From an uncultured Eubacteriales bacterium (GTDB lineage Bacteria > Bacillota > Clostridia > Christensenellales > Borkfalkiaceae): a DNA stretch of 34,642 nucleotides. The notes beneath the pieces were generated by a model, which was not told where the DNA came from, ran no database searches, and saw nothing but the letters and a program-made list of their open reading frames with translations. Positions 9,687 to 18,683 of the stretch are shown piece after piece. The position numbers and the translations under genes are program-made. The stretch spans positions 1 through 34,642 of the forward strand of contig CAJLXC010000005.1 in NCBI GenBank assembly GCA_905210545.1, in the 5' to 3' direction. Positions within the stretch are counted from its first letter, which is position 1. Each line of letters starts with the position of its first letter.

Positions 9687-11495
9687 TTGAATAAAGAGTA
9701 TTATAATCCGCTTGATAAGTTTTATAAAAGCATCACGGGCGCAATTCCCGAATGCCGGGAGATAACGTTCAGAGTCAACTTGCTTGGCTCTGTCGTTTTC
9801 GTTTACGAAAACGACAAAAGCGGTGAGATAAAAAGCGTTCCGATGAAAAATAACGGCAGTTATTCGGAGTGTTCGGTTTCTTTTGCAGACGGTTTATACT
9901 GGTATTATTTCAAATTGCCGGACGACAGGTATATTACCGAAAAAGACTTAAACGGAATAATAACGCAAAACGTAGAACGCAAATTTCAATTAACGGTTTA
10001 TTCGGCGGATTTTTCCGTTCCGGAATGGATAAAGGGGGGAATCATTTATCAGATTTTTCCCGATAGGTTTTATTCCTCGAGAAAAAATCTCGAAAAAGCC
10101 GGAGATCGGAAAATACATCGCGATTTAACGGAGAATCCGGAGTTTTTACCTGATGTAAGCGGAAAGGTTAAAAACGATGACTTTTTCGGCGGGGATTTAG
10201 AAGGTATAACTCAAAAATTAACTTATCTTAATGAATTAGGCGTTTCGGCAATATATCTTAATCCCGTTTTCGAAGCGTATTCCAACCACAGATACGATAC
10301 GGGCGATTACTTAAAAATCGACAGATTTCTCGGTTCTGAAAAAGATTTGATCGATTTAATAAATACGGCGGATAAATACGGAATAAAGATTATCCTTGAC
10401 GGCGTTTTTAATCATACCGGAGACGACAGCGTTTATTTCAATAAATACGGAAAATATAAAGAACTCGGAGCGTATCAAAGCAGAGATTCGGTTTACTACG
10501 GGTGGTATAAGTTTATACGTTATCCCGATTTATACGAGTCCTGGTGGGGCATTGACGTGTTGCCCGCAATAAATAAGGATAATCTTTCGTTTACGGATTT
10601 TATTGCCGGAGAAAACGGAGTATTAGAAAAATACCTTAAATCGGGCGTTTACGGTTGGAGACTTGACGTCGTCGACGAGTTGCCTGCGTCATTCGTCAAA
10701 AAAATAAGAAGTCGGATAAAACAGATAAATCCCGACGCAGTTATCATAGGAGAAGTTTGGGAAGACGCTTCAAATAAAATTTCATACGGTGTAAGGAGAG
10801 AGTATTTTCAAGGCAAAGAGTTGGATTCCGTTATGAATTACCCGTTAAAAAAGGCGATTTTAAATTTTGTCAAAACGGGGCAAACGAATCTGTTTATAAA
10901 AACTATTAAAGAACAAACGGACCACTATCCTAAAATCGCGCTCGACGCGCTTATGAATATCCTTGCAACCCATGACACCTTTCGTCTTTTATCCGCGCTT
11001 GCAGACAGGGTCGTTACGGGAAAATCTAAAACCGAAATGAGCGAAATTAAATTAACTACTGCCGAAATCGACGTTGCGGTATCGAGAGTTAAAGCGGCGG
11101 TATTATTGCAATATACGGTATACGGCGTTCCGAGCATTTACTACGGCGACGAAGCCGGTATGCAAGGTTATTCCGATCCGTTAAACAGAAAATTTTTCGA
11201 ATGGGGAAATATTAACGAAGTTATAAGAAATTTCTTCGTCAAAATCGGTGAAATACGCAATACTTATTCGTGTTTTGCGCGCGGGGAATTGAACGTTTTA
11301 TATTACGATAAAGAGTGCGTTGTATATTCAAGAACCGACGAACAATCGGAAATATTAGTCGCGTTAAACTGCGGACAAAATCAAAGAATAATTAAATTTG
11401 ACGGGGAGCTTTGCGAATTGATATCGGGAAAGAAATATTCCGGTATCGTAACGTTAAATCATTACGAATTCGGAATTTATAAAAAAAATATATAA
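9687..11495 (+). CDS. GH13 alpha-amylase family, neopullulanase/cyclomaltodextrinase-like
   Basis: This 602-residue GH13 hydrolase probably cleaves alpha-1,4 (and possibly alpha-1,6) links in maltodextrins or glycogen remnants. A roughly 110-residue N-terminal beta domain precedes the barrel, which opens with GIIYQIFPDRF. Catalytic motifs are GVFNHTGDD, GWRLDVVDE (nucleophile Asp near 326), IIGEVWED (acid Glu near 355) and ATHDTFRLL (third acid near 429). There is no signal peptide, so it is intracellular. The best start is a TTG 13 bp after glgP with only a weak ribosome binding site, which suggests coupled or low-level translation. The operon has no glgX or pullulanase, so this enzyme may handle the branched limit dextrin left by GlgP. 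That role is inferred; substrate specificity cannot be read from the sequence. Confidence 0.88.
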   Translation: MNKEYYNPLDKFYKSITGAIPECREITFRVNLLGSVVFVYENDKSGEIKSVPMKNNGSYSECSVSFADGLYWYYFKLPDDRYITEKDLNGIITQNVERKFQLTVYSADFSVPEWIKGGIIYQIFPDRFYSSRKNLEKAGDRKIHRDLTENPEFLPDVSGKVKNDDFFGGDLEGITQKLTYLNELGVSAIYLNPVFEAYSNHRYDTGDYLKIDRFLGSEKDLIDLINTADKYGIKIILDGVFNHTGDDSVYFNKYGKYKELGAYQSRDSVYYGWYKFIRYPDLYESWWGIDVLPAINKDNLSFTDFIAGENGVLEKYLKSGVYGWRLDVVDELPASFVKKIRSRIKQINPDAVIIGEVWEDASNKISYGVRREYFQGKELDSVMNYPLKKAILNFVKTGQTNLFIKTIKEQTDHYPKIALDALMNILATHDTFRLLSALADRVVTGKSKTEMSEIKLTTAEIDVAVSRVKAAVLLQYTVYGVPSIYYGDEAGMQGYSDPLNRKFFEWGNINEVIRNFFVKIGEIRNTYSCFARGELNVLYYDKECVVYSRTDEQSEILVALNCGQNQRIIKFDGELCELISGKKYSGIVTLNHYEFGIYKKNI

Positions 11496-11512
11496 TTTCC
11501 CTTATAAAATCG

Positions 11513-11541
11513 TTGACAACTGTTTTTTTTAGTGATATTAT
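11513..11541 (+). promoter_or_regulatory. SigA-type promoter for the Trp T-box transcript
   Basis: TTGACA (11513-11518), a 17-bp spacer and TATTAT (11536-11541) form a near-consensus vegetative promoter. Transcription should start near 11549, directly before the T-box leader. It lies 18 bp after the end of the amylase gene, with no clear terminator between them. Confidence 0.85.
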
Positions 11542-11548
11542 ATGGATA

Positions 11549-11816
11549 ACTTAATCAAAAACCGATGAGGTAAAGTAGTAAGCTTTTGAACGTTATACAG
11601 AGAAGTCGCGGTCGGTGCAAGCGATTGACGGGAGATTGACGAATGGATTACCGAGGGCAAAAGCGAATTTCAGTAGCTTTTGACGCAATAAGCCGAGCGT
11701 TAAAGCGGCAGGGTATGATAGTACCCGAAACGAGGTAAAACTTTATTGTTTTATGAAAATGGGTGGCAACACGGATAGATTCGTCCCGTACGAAATTTAT
11801 CTGTGCTTTTTTTTTT
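11549..11816 (+). promoter_or_regulatory. T-box riboswitch, tRNA-Trp specific
   Basis: This leader fills the 346-bp gap between the amylase and trpB. It contains stem I with an AGAGAAGT bulge region, a GGTCGGTGCAAGC distal-loop region, and a specifier loop reading GAA-TGG-A, with the codon TGG (Trp) at 11644-11646. Further on lie a small hairpin GGGTA/TACCC and the T-box bulge element GGGTGGCAACACGG (11761-11774). Its TGGC pairs with a GCCA tRNA end, matching the G discriminator of bacterial tRNA-Trp. The leader ends in an intrinsic terminator: arms CACGGATAGATTCGT and ACGAAATTTATCTGTG at 11769-11805, then ten T residues at 11807-11816. By family knowledge, uncharged tRNA-Trp binding disrupts the terminator, so trpB is expressed when tryptophan is low. 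Confidence 0.93.
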
Positions 11817-11841
11817 ATTTAAAAACAGGAGGTAGTAAAAA

Positions 11842-13221
11842 ATGAATAAAAATATTCCCACAAAAATTTATCTGACAGAACAAGAGTTGCCAAAACAATG
11901 GTATAATATGAATGCTATACTGCCCGAAAAGCATCAGCCGGCACTCAATCCCGCAACTCTGAAACCGTGCACGTTAAGCGATTTTGAAAACGTTTTTTGT
12001 ACCGAGCTTGCAAAACAAGAATTTAACGTTACGGACGAATATATCGATATTCCCGATGAGATTCGCGATTTTTACAGAATGGTTCGCCCGTCTCCGCTTA
12101 CTAGAGCATATTATCTCGAACGAGCGTTGGATACGCCTGCCGAAATATATTATAAATTCGAAGGAAATAATACTTCAGGTTCTCACAAACTCAATTCGGC
12201 GATAGCGCAAGCATATTACGCTAAAAAGCAAGGATTAAAGCATCTGACCACAGAGACCGGAGCGGGACAATGGGGAACCGCGCTTTCTATGGCGTGCGCG
12301 TTTTTCGGTTTGGATCTTACCGTATATATGGTAAAATGCTCTTCGGAGCAAAAACCTTTCCGAAAAGCCGTTATGGAAACTTACGGTGCAAACGTTATTC
12401 CGAGTCCGTCGGATACCACCGAAGTGGGAAGAAAAATTCTTGCCGAATTTCCGGGAACGGGCGGTTCTTTAGGCTGCGCCGTTTCTGAAGCGGTCGAAAA
12501 AGCCGTTAATACCCCCGATTGCAAATATGTTTTAGGCAGCGTACTCGATCACGTTATTTTACATCAGTCGATAATCGGTTTAGAAACCAAAACCGCGCTT
12601 GAAAAATACGATATAGAGCCCGATATTCTGATCAGCTGTATCGGCGGGGGTTCTAATTTCGGCGGATTTATTTCTCCGTTTATAAAAGATAAGATCAGCG
12701 GTAAGGCAAATTATAAAATTTTAGCCGTAGAACCCGCGTCTTGCCCGTCGCTTACTCGAGGAAAATACGTATATGATTTCGGAGATACGGGCAAAATCAC
12801 CCCGCTTATGAAAATGTATACTTTAGGTAACGGTTTTATGCCGTCTAAAAACCATGCGGGCGGATTGAGATATCACGGTATGAATCCGATAATTTCCAAG
12901 TTGTATCACGACAAGTACATCGAAGCCGTATCGGTAGAACAGACTTCTGTTTTTGACGCGGCGGTTAAGTTTGCTAAAACAGAAGGAATTCTCCCTGCGC
13001 CGGAATCTTCTCATTCTATAAAAGTTGCGATAGACGAAGCGTTAAAATGTAAAAAGACGGGCGAAAAGAAAAAAATTGTTTTCTGTCTTACCGGAACGGG
13101 TTATTTCGATTTGAAAGCTTATATGGAATTTAATAATAAAACGATGTCCGACTATATTCCTACAGACGCGGAATTGAACGAAAGCTTTAAATCAATTCCC
13201 GATATTCCGCAAAACAAGTGA
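11842..13221 (+). CDS. trpB: Tryptophan synthase beta chain, TrpB2 type
   Basis: This PLP enzyme condenses indole with L-serine to form tryptophan. The 459-residue length and the motifs YYKFEGNNTSGSHKLNSA (PLP Lys116), ETGAGQWGTALS (Glu138) and ISCIGGGSNFGG identify the longer TrpB2 subfamily, which often works without TrpA. No trpA or other trp gene is adjacent. With the Trp T-box upstream, the gene looks like a tryptophan-starvation-induced indole-salvage enzyme. AGGAGG precedes the ATG. Whether trpA exists elsewhere in the genome is unknown from this window. Confidence 0.94.
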   Translation: MNKNIPTKIYLTEQELPKQWYNMNAILPEKHQPALNPATLKPCTLSDFENVFCTELAKQEFNVTDEYIDIPDEIRDFYRMVRPSPLTRAYYLERALDTPAEIYYKFEGNNTSGSHKLNSAIAQAYYAKKQGLKHLTTETGAGQWGTALSMACAFFGLDLTVYMVKCSSEQKPFRKAVMETYGANVIPSPSDTTEVGRKILAEFPGTGGSLGCAVSEAVEKAVNTPDCKYVLGSVLDHVILHQSIIGLETKTALEKYDIEPDILISCIGGGSNFGGFISPFIKDKISGKANYKILAVEPASCPSLTRGKYVYDFGDTGKITPLMKMYTLGNGFMPSKNHAGGLRYHGMNPIISKLYHDKYIEAVSVEQTSVFDAAVKFAKTEGILPAPESSHSIKVAIDEALKCKKTGEKKKIVFCLTGTGYFDLKAYMEFNNKTMSDYIPTDAELNESFKSIPDIPQNK

Positions 13222-13238
13222 AAATCGAGCTTATTTAC

Positions 13239-13267
13239 TTGATTTATATCGAAAAATGTTATATACT
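13239..13267 (+). promoter_or_regulatory. SigA-type promoter for acpP
   Basis: TTGATT (13239-13244), a 17-bp spacer and TATACT (13262-13267) lie just upstream of the acyl carrier protein, about 30 bp before its start codon. Confidence 0.75.
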
Positions 13268-13296
13268 GTAAATAGAAAAGTATGGAGGAAATATCT

Positions 13297-13527
13297 ATGA
13301 TAACGGCAGAAAAAATAAAAGAGTTGATTGCCAAACAATTAAATAAACCCGTTTCGGAAATAACCGATGAGAAAGAGGTTGTTAAAGATCTTGGCGCAGA
13401 TTCTTTGGACGTTGTTGAAATGCTTATGAATTTCGAAGAAGAATTCGATATTTCGGTTCCTGAATCAGAAGCGGTCAAAATAAAAACCGTAGGCGATATA
13501 ATCAAGCTTATCAACAAAAAACAGTAA
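13297..13527 (+). CDS. acpP: Acyl carrier protein
   Basis: This small acidic carrier holds acyl chains on a 4'-phosphopantetheine arm during fatty-acid synthesis. The 76-residue form has the attachment site LGADSLDVVEML with the modified serine at residue 36, the same position as in the classical bacterial AcpP, and the usual four-helix pattern. The frame is open to an ATG at 13282. However, the GGAGG at 13284-13288 lies inside that longer version and is correctly spaced for the ATG at 13297, so I take the latter. No fab genes are adjacent. The gene has its own promoter and terminator, so it is a single-gene unit. It could also serve another acyl pathway, but it looks like housekeeping ACP. 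Confidence 0.93.
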   Translation: MITAEKIKELIAKQLNKPVSEITDEKEVVKDLGADSLDVVEMLMNFEEEFDISVPESEAVKIKTVGDIIKLINKKQ

Positions 13528-13540
13528 TTATTAAGAAAAA

Positions 13541-13576
13541 AAACGGCGGATGAAATTTTCATCTGCCGTTTTTTAA
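13541..13576. terminator. Bidirectional intrinsic terminator between acpP and the P-type ATPase
   Basis: The arms AAACGGCGGATGAAA and TTTCATCTGCCGTTT form a 15-bp stem with one G-U pair. A-tract and T-tract flank it on opposite sides, so it can end both converging transcripts. Confidence 0.9.
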
Positions 13577-13583
13577 TTTAATT

Positions 13584-16022
13584 TCAGTCGTGCCGCTGTT
13601 TAATTTTTTTAGGCTCTTTGAACTTTATCTTAGAACAGATTTTTTGTATCGTAGCCCATAAAAGAGAATTCGCCATAACTATGGTAATCACAAGCAAAAT
13701 GTGATGCCAATATGTTTTCAGCGGATACAATTTAACCAGGCTTAGCTGTTTAAATCCGTAAGTTACCGAGAAACAAGTAATTCCTAAAAGAACCGCCAAA
13801 GTAGAACAATATAAGATAGTCCTGTATTTATTTAAAGGGAGCGATATTTCGTAAAGAGATACCATTCCGGAAAAAGTAATCGCATAAACCGCCATGGTCG
13901 AATAGACGTCGTTGTCAAACGTTCCCAGCGTTAATCTGAAAATCTCGATCGTTGCCGCACTTAAAAACATAAGTATCGCGCTCGGTAGAGATTTTCCCAT
14001 AACCACGCTGATAAATTTTCCTTCGATTCTTGCGCTGTTAGGTTGTAACGACAGAAAGAAAGAGGGAATACCTATAACGAAAATTTCTAATAAATTCATC
14101 TGGTTAAGCTGGAACGGATAAGATTTAATATGCGGCAGAACCAAACTGAACAACGCTACCAGAATAGTGAAAATCGTTTTCATAAGATAGAGTGACGCCG
14201 AGCTTTGAACGTTATTTATAACTCTTCTTCCTTCATAAACGATTTTAGGCATAGAATTAAAGTTATTATCCATCAAAACGATGTGCGAAATGCTTTTTAC
14301 CGCATCGCTTCCCGCCGCAACCGTTATGGCGCAGTCCGCTTCTTTCAGGGCAAGAATATCGTTTACGCCGTCTCCCGTCATAGCGGTGACGTGTCCCGCG
14401 CATTTCATCGCCTTAACGAGAATCGCTTTCTGATCGGGGGAAACTCTGCCGAAAACCGTATATTTATTAGCGACTTCAAAAACCTCGTTGTTTGTCAGCC
14501 CTTCAAGACTTATATATTTGTCTGCATTATCGATTCCGACTCTTTTAGAGACTTCTGCAACCGTAATAGGGTTATCTCCCGAAATTACTTTTACATCTAC
14601 GCCGTTCTTTTTAAACCATTTTATCGTTTCGATTGCGTCTTCGCGAATGTTGTCGACGATTAAAATCAAAGAATACGGCATAAAGTTATCGGGAATTTCG
14701 TCGTTGACGATATTTTTATCGCTTCGCGCAAGAAGCAATACTCTGTAACCTAACCCTGCGTATTGTTCAGTCAAAGGTTTTATTTCGTTGTATACGTCGT
14801 TTGACAGAACGTATTCCGGCGCGCCGAGAGCAAAAGTTCCAACGCCTTCAAAACTTACGGCAGATAGTTTTCTTATGGAGTTAAACGGAAGCGTCGCGAC
14901 CGATTTAAAGTCCGAATTCTGACCGAAATAATTATATAAAGCAATGGCGGTTTGATTGTTGTCTTTAAGATAACCGAGCATAGAACCGATAACACGTTCG
15001 GTTTTTACCGCATCGTCTGAGGCGGTAAGGGGAACAACTTCTTTTACCGTCATTCTGCCGTCCGTAATAGTTCCGGTTTTATCGAAGCACACCGTATCAA
15101 CGCGGGCAAGCATTTCAAGAGAATAAAGATCCTGAACAAGCGTATTATGCTTGGAAAGCTTTATGATACCGACAGCCAAAGCAAGACTTGTTAATAACAT
15201 CAATCCGGAAGGTATCATCCCGATAATTACGGCTGACGTTCTTAATATTGCGTCTTCTATGGGGGAATCGGTTATTACGGTTGATTTTATAAAAAACATC
15301 GCGCCGATAGGTATTATGATAAAACCTAAAATCTTGATTATGAGTTTTAACGACCCTATCAATTCAGAGTGCGGTTTTTTATATTTTCGCGCTTTTGCCG
15401 CTAATCTCGATACGTAGTTGTGTTTGCCGACCTTTATGGCTTTGGCGTAACAATTTCCGCTCGTTATATAGCTTCCAGCAAACAAATCGTCGCCATCGCC
15501 TTTTTTTATAGGGACGGATTCGCCCGTCAAAAGCGATTCGTTCACTTCAACGTTGCCTTGTAAAATTCTGCAATCCGTCGGTATCTGATTTCCTAACCCC
15601 AAAACCACAATGTCGTCTAAAACAATATCTTTAGAAAAAACGTCCTTGACGACTCCGTTTCTTACGACTTTGCTGTGTTTTCCCGAAACGAGAGATAATC
15701 GGTCTACGCAAATTTTCGCTCTGCATTCCTGAATTATTCCGATTAAAATATTTATAAGATAAACGATTACGAAAACGTAATTCATTATATCCGCATCGAC
15801 AAGAACAAGTCCGATGAATACAATCAATCCGAGAAGATTAAACAGGGTAAAAACGTTGCCCACGAAAATACTCAGAAAGGATTTTGAGTATTTTTTTTCA
15901 ACGGCGTTGGTTTTTTTGTTTTCGATTCTCTCTTTTACCTGTTCTGCGGATAACCCTTCCGTAACGGAAGGGTTATAACGTTCGATTGCGGTGACGTGTT
16001 TTTTCTTGAAAAGGCTCATCAT
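13584..16022 (-). CDS. P-type cation-transporting ATPase (CtpE-like)
   Basis: This is an inner-membrane ATP-driven cation pump of 812 residues. In order, it has a cytosolic N-terminus, a TM1-2 hairpin (around 48-98), an actuator domain with LLTGES (166-169), TM3-4 with the ion-site motif MIPSGLMLLTS (271-274 PSGL), the phosphorylation motif CFDKTGT (Asp314), a nucleotide-binding domain, MTGDGVND, and a C-terminal membrane bundle of about six helices. There are no CPC or heavy-metal domains, so it is not a copper/zinc pump. The PSGL sequence differs from the PEGL of classical PII Ca2+ pumps and resembles actinobacterial CtpE and related Firmicutes pumps. Calcium is a guess from CtpE. The start could be either of two adjacent ATGs (16022 or 16019), and the ribosome binding site is weak. 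It follows leuS by 38 bp and may be co-transcribed. Confidence 0.88.
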   Translation of the reverse strand: MMSLFKKKHVTAIERYNPSVTEGLSAEQVKERIENKKTNAVEKKYSKSFLSIFVGNVFTLFNLLGLIVFIGLVLVDADIMNYVFVIVYLINILIGIIQECRAKICVDRLSLVSGKHSKVVRNGVVKDVFSKDIVLDDIVVLGLGNQIPTDCRILQGNVEVNESLLTGESVPIKKGDGDDLFAGSYITSGNCYAKAIKVGKHNYVSRLAAKARKYKKPHSELIGSLKLIIKILGFIIIPIGAMFFIKSTVITDSPIEDAILRTSAVIIGMIPSGLMLLTSLALAVGIIKLSKHNTLVQDLYSLEMLARVDTVCFDKTGTITDGRMTVKEVVPLTASDDAVKTERVIGSMLGYLKDNNQTAIALYNYFGQNSDFKSVATLPFNSIRKLSAVSFEGVGTFALGAPEYVLSNDVYNEIKPLTEQYAGLGYRVLLLARSDKNIVNDEIPDNFMPYSLILIVDNIREDAIETIKWFKKNGVDVKVISGDNPITVAEVSKRVGIDNADKYISLEGLTNNEVFEVANKYTVFGRVSPDQKAILVKAMKCAGHVTAMTGDGVNDILALKEADCAITVAAGSDAVKSISHIVLMDNNFNSMPKIVYEGRRVINNVQSSASLYLMKTIFTILVALFSLVLPHIKSYPFQLNQMNLLEIFVIGIPSFFLSLQPNSARIEGKFISVVMGKSLPSAILMFLSAATIEIFRLTLGTFDNDVYSTMAVYAITFSGMVSLYEISLPLNKYRTILYCSTLAVLLGITCFSVTYGFKQLSLVKLYPLKTYWHHILLVITIVMANSLLWATIQKICSKIKFKEPKKIKQRHD

Positions 16023-16060
16023 TTTTTATTCTTAAAATTTAATAAAATATCGTTCTCGAT

Positions 16061-18490
16061 TTATACGATTATGTTTATGAGTCGGTTAGGTACTATAATA
16101 AGTTTCTTTATCGTTTTTCCGTTAAGCTCCGATTTTAATTTTTCGTCGTTGTAAATATAATCTCTTACCGTATTTTCATCGCAGGAAGAGGGGATCATAA
16201 GCTTGGTTTTCATTTTGCTGTTAATCTGAACAGCCACTTCGACTTCGTCGAGAATGAGTGCCGCTTCGTCGCACACAGGGAATTCGCAGGTGAAAACCGA
16301 GTTTTTATTTCCTAACATTTCGTGTATTTCTTCCGCAAAGTGAGGAGCGCAAGGTGCAAGAAGCAATACAAATTTATTAAAACACTCTCTCAAAAGCTTA
16401 TCGTTCTTCTGACCGGTTAATCCGTCGTATTTATATATAGCGTTAAGCAATTCCATAAGCCTTGCAACCGCCGTATTAAACGAGAAAGAATTAAGATCTC
16501 TGTCAACGCATTTTATAGCGAAATTAGTTGCATATAAAAGTTCTTTTTCGTCTTTTCCGATTTCAGAATACGCTCCCGCCGTGGTTTCGAGAAGTTTGTT
16601 GCACAGCCTTTCGATTCTGTCGAGAAATTTTGTTATCGCTTTAATTCCGTCGTCGTTCCAGGGACCGCCTTCGGTATAAGAAAAACCAAACATAAGATAA
16701 AGTCTTAAGACGTCCGACCCGTATTTCTGAACGTAGGGGTCGGGGGCGATAATGTTGCCTTTTGATTTGCTCATACGCATTCCGTCAGGACCGAGAATAA
16801 CGCCTTGATGCACAAGCGATTTGAACGGTTCGTCAAATTTAAGATATCCCATATCTCTTAACGCCTTGGTTATAAACCTTGCGTAAAGCAAATGCATACA
16901 AGCGTGTTCTGCTCCGCCGACGTATTTATCGACGGGCAGCATTTTATTTATAATTTCCGGATCGAACGGCTCTTTGGCGTTGTGCGCGTCGGGATATCTT
17001 AAATAATACCAGCTGGAACAAACGAAAGTATCGAGAGTGTCCGGATCTCTGTGCGCAGGTCCGCCGCAAACGGGACAAGTGGTTTCCATAAAGCCTTTAT
17101 GTTTGGCAAGAGGAGATTCTCCGTCGGGTTTAAATTCTACGTCATACGGCAGTTTAACGGGTAAATCTTCATAGGGGACGGGAACTGCGCCGCACTTTTC
17201 GCAGTGTATAACGGGAATCGGCGCGCCCCAGTAACGCTGGCGCGAAACGAGCCAGTCTCTTAATCTGTAGTTGGTTTTATGTTCGCCTTTACCGACTTTT
17301 GCAAGAGCGTTAAGAATTGCTTTACGGGCTTCTTCGCTTTTCATTCCGTCGTAACCCGGGCTGTTGACGATAATTCCGTCCTCAACGAACGGAAGAGCGT
17401 CTTCGCAATTGACGCCCTTTACCACGCGGGTAATAGGGAGGTCGTATTTTTTTGCAAAGGCAAAATCTCTCTCGTCGTGAGCGGGAACACCCATAACCGC
17501 GCCGGTGCCGTAAGAATACAAAACGTAATCGGCGGCAAAAATGGGTACGGGTTTGTTGTTTATGGGGTTGATTGCATTATGTCCTATATATACGCCAGTT
17601 TTCTCTCTCGTGGTAGAAAGTCTGTCTATTTCGTTCGTCTTGGAAGTTGCGAGTATATATTCTTCGACGGCGGCTTTTTGCTTTTCCGAAGTCAGCTTTT
17701 TAACGAGCGGATGTTCGGGGGCGAGAACAACGTAAGAAACGCCGAATAAAGTATCCGCGCGAGTCGTAAATACCTTGAATTTATCGCCGCTTTCACAAGT
17801 AAACTCGATTTCTCCGCCGGTAGATTTTCCGATCCAGTTTTTTTGCATCAGTTTTGTTTTTTCGGGCCAGTCGAGATCTTTAAGACCTTGTAAAAGCTCT
17901 TCCGCATAGTCGGTTATCTTAAAAAACCACTGCGTTAAATCTTTTTTTACCACGGTAGAACCGCAACGCTCGCAGCAACCGTTTACGACTTGTTCGTTTG
18001 CAAGAACGGTTTTACAGGAAGGACACCAGTTTACGGGAGCTTCTTTTCTGTAAGCTAAACCTTTTTCGTAAAGTTTAAGAAACAACCATTGAGTCCATTT
18101 ATAATAGTCCTCTTCGCAGGTTTTGATTTCGGCAGACCAGTCGAAAAGCGCACCCATCTCTCTGAGCGTTTCTTCCATATTGGCAATATTTTTTTCGGTG
18201 GAATCTTTGGGGTGTACGCCGGTTTTTATCGCATAGTTTTCGGCAGGCAAGCCGAATGCGTCAAAACCCATAGGCTGAAAAACTTCGAAGCCCTTCATTT
18301 TTTTATATCTGACAAAGCTGTCGGTAGGTCCGTAATTAAACCAGTGTCCTAAATGGAGTTTGGCGGCGGAAGGATAAGAAAACATTTCAAGACAATAATA
18401 TTTCTTTCCGATATTCTTAGGGTTGAATTTAGCAAGTTTATCTTTTTCCCATCTGTCTTGCCATTTTTTTTCTACTTTTTTTAAGTCCAT
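16061..18490 (-). CDS. leuS: Leucyl-tRNA synthetase
   Basis: LeuS attaches leucine to tRNA-Leu. The 809-residue class Ia synthetase has the HIGH variant HLGH (46-49), a zinc-ribbon segment CPSCKTVLANEQVVNGCCERCG, the CP1 editing-domain motif TTRADTLFGVSYVVLAPEHP, a second CxxC pair insertion (CEKCG, CPVCGG), and MSKSKGN near residue 575. The ATG has a GGAGGC site upstream on its strand (complement of 18501-18506) and a good promoter at 18533-18561. The leader is too short for a T-box. Confidence 0.97.
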   Translation of the reverse strand: MDLKKVEKKWQDRWEKDKLAKFNPKNIGKKYYCLEMFSYPSAAKLHLGHWFNYGPTDSFVRYKKMKGFEVFQPMGFDAFGLPAENYAIKTGVHPKDSTEKNIANMEETLREMGALFDWSAEIKTCEEDYYKWTQWLFLKLYEKGLAYRKEAPVNWCPSCKTVLANEQVVNGCCERCGSTVVKKDLTQWFFKITDYAEELLQGLKDLDWPEKTKLMQKNWIGKSTGGEIEFTCESGDKFKVFTTRADTLFGVSYVVLAPEHPLVKKLTSEKQKAAVEEYILATSKTNEIDRLSTTREKTGVYIGHNAINPINNKPVPIFAADYVLYSYGTGAVMGVPAHDERDFAFAKKYDLPITRVVKGVNCEDALPFVEDGIIVNSPGYDGMKSEEARKAILNALAKVGKGEHKTNYRLRDWLVSRQRYWGAPIPVIHCEKCGAVPVPYEDLPVKLPYDVEFKPDGESPLAKHKGFMETTCPVCGGPAHRDPDTLDTFVCSSWYYLRYPDAHNAKEPFDPEIINKMLPVDKYVGGAEHACMHLLYARFITKALRDMGYLKFDEPFKSLVHQGVILGPDGMRMSKSKGNIIAPDPYVQKYGSDVLRLYLMFGFSYTEGGPWNDDGIKAITKFLDRIERLCNKLLETTAGAYSEIGKDEKELLYATNFAIKCVDRDLNSFSFNTAVARLMELLNAIYKYDGLTGQKNDKLLRECFNKFVLLLAPCAPHFAEEIHEMLGNKNSVFTCEFPVCDEAALILDEVEVAVQINSKMKTKLMIPSSCDENTVRDYIYNDEKLKSELNGKTIKKLIIVPNRLINIIV

Positions 18491-18532
18491 AAAAGTTTTA
18501 AGCCTCCGTAAGTCTAAATAAAACTACAAAAT

Positions 18533-18561
18533 ATTATATAACATTATAAATACGAAGTCAA
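18533..18561 (-). promoter_or_regulatory. SigA-type promoter for leuS
   Basis: Read on the minus strand: TTGACT (complement of 18556-18561), a 17-bp spacer, then a perfect TATAAT (complement of 18533-18538). It lies about 43 bp upstream of the leuS start in the 193-bp divergent gap shared with galK. Confidence 0.85.
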
Positions 18562-18629
18562 GCGTTAAACCCGTTGTCAACGATATACGTCGTATTCGGG
18601 TAAAATTTTTTTAATGTTTGTTTTTTATA

Positions 18630-18658
18630 TTTACAAAGACCGATAAAAATGTTATACT
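18630..18658 (+). promoter_or_regulatory. SigA-type promoter for galK
   Basis: TTTACA (18630-18635), a 17-bp spacer and TATACT (18653-18658) point into the galactokinase gene. A pseudo-palindrome ATACG-T-CGTAT lies at 18585-18595 between the two divergent promoters and could be an operator, but this is weak. Confidence 0.72.
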
Positions 18659-18683
18659 ATATTAAAAATCGGGAGGGCAAGGA

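Noticed and set aside
13282..13296. Upstream ATG for the acyl carrier protein
   Set aside because: The Shine-Dalgarno GGAGG would be inside the coding sequence, and the shorter form puts the phosphopantetheine serine at the canonical residue 36.
14205..14663. 152-codon open frame antisense to the P-type ATPase
   Set aside because: It lies fully opposite a well-conserved coding region, has no ribosome site and no recognisable domain, and is rich in Arg/Phe/Ile, as expected of a shadow frame.
17279..17749. 156-codon open frame antisense to leuS
   Set aside because: It is opposite the editing-domain region of leuS and shows no motif or translation signals, so it is treated as a shadow.
18491..18683. 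Possible T-box for leuS in the divergent gap
   Set aside because: The transcribed leader would be only about 30 nt, with no T-box consensus or terminator hairpin.
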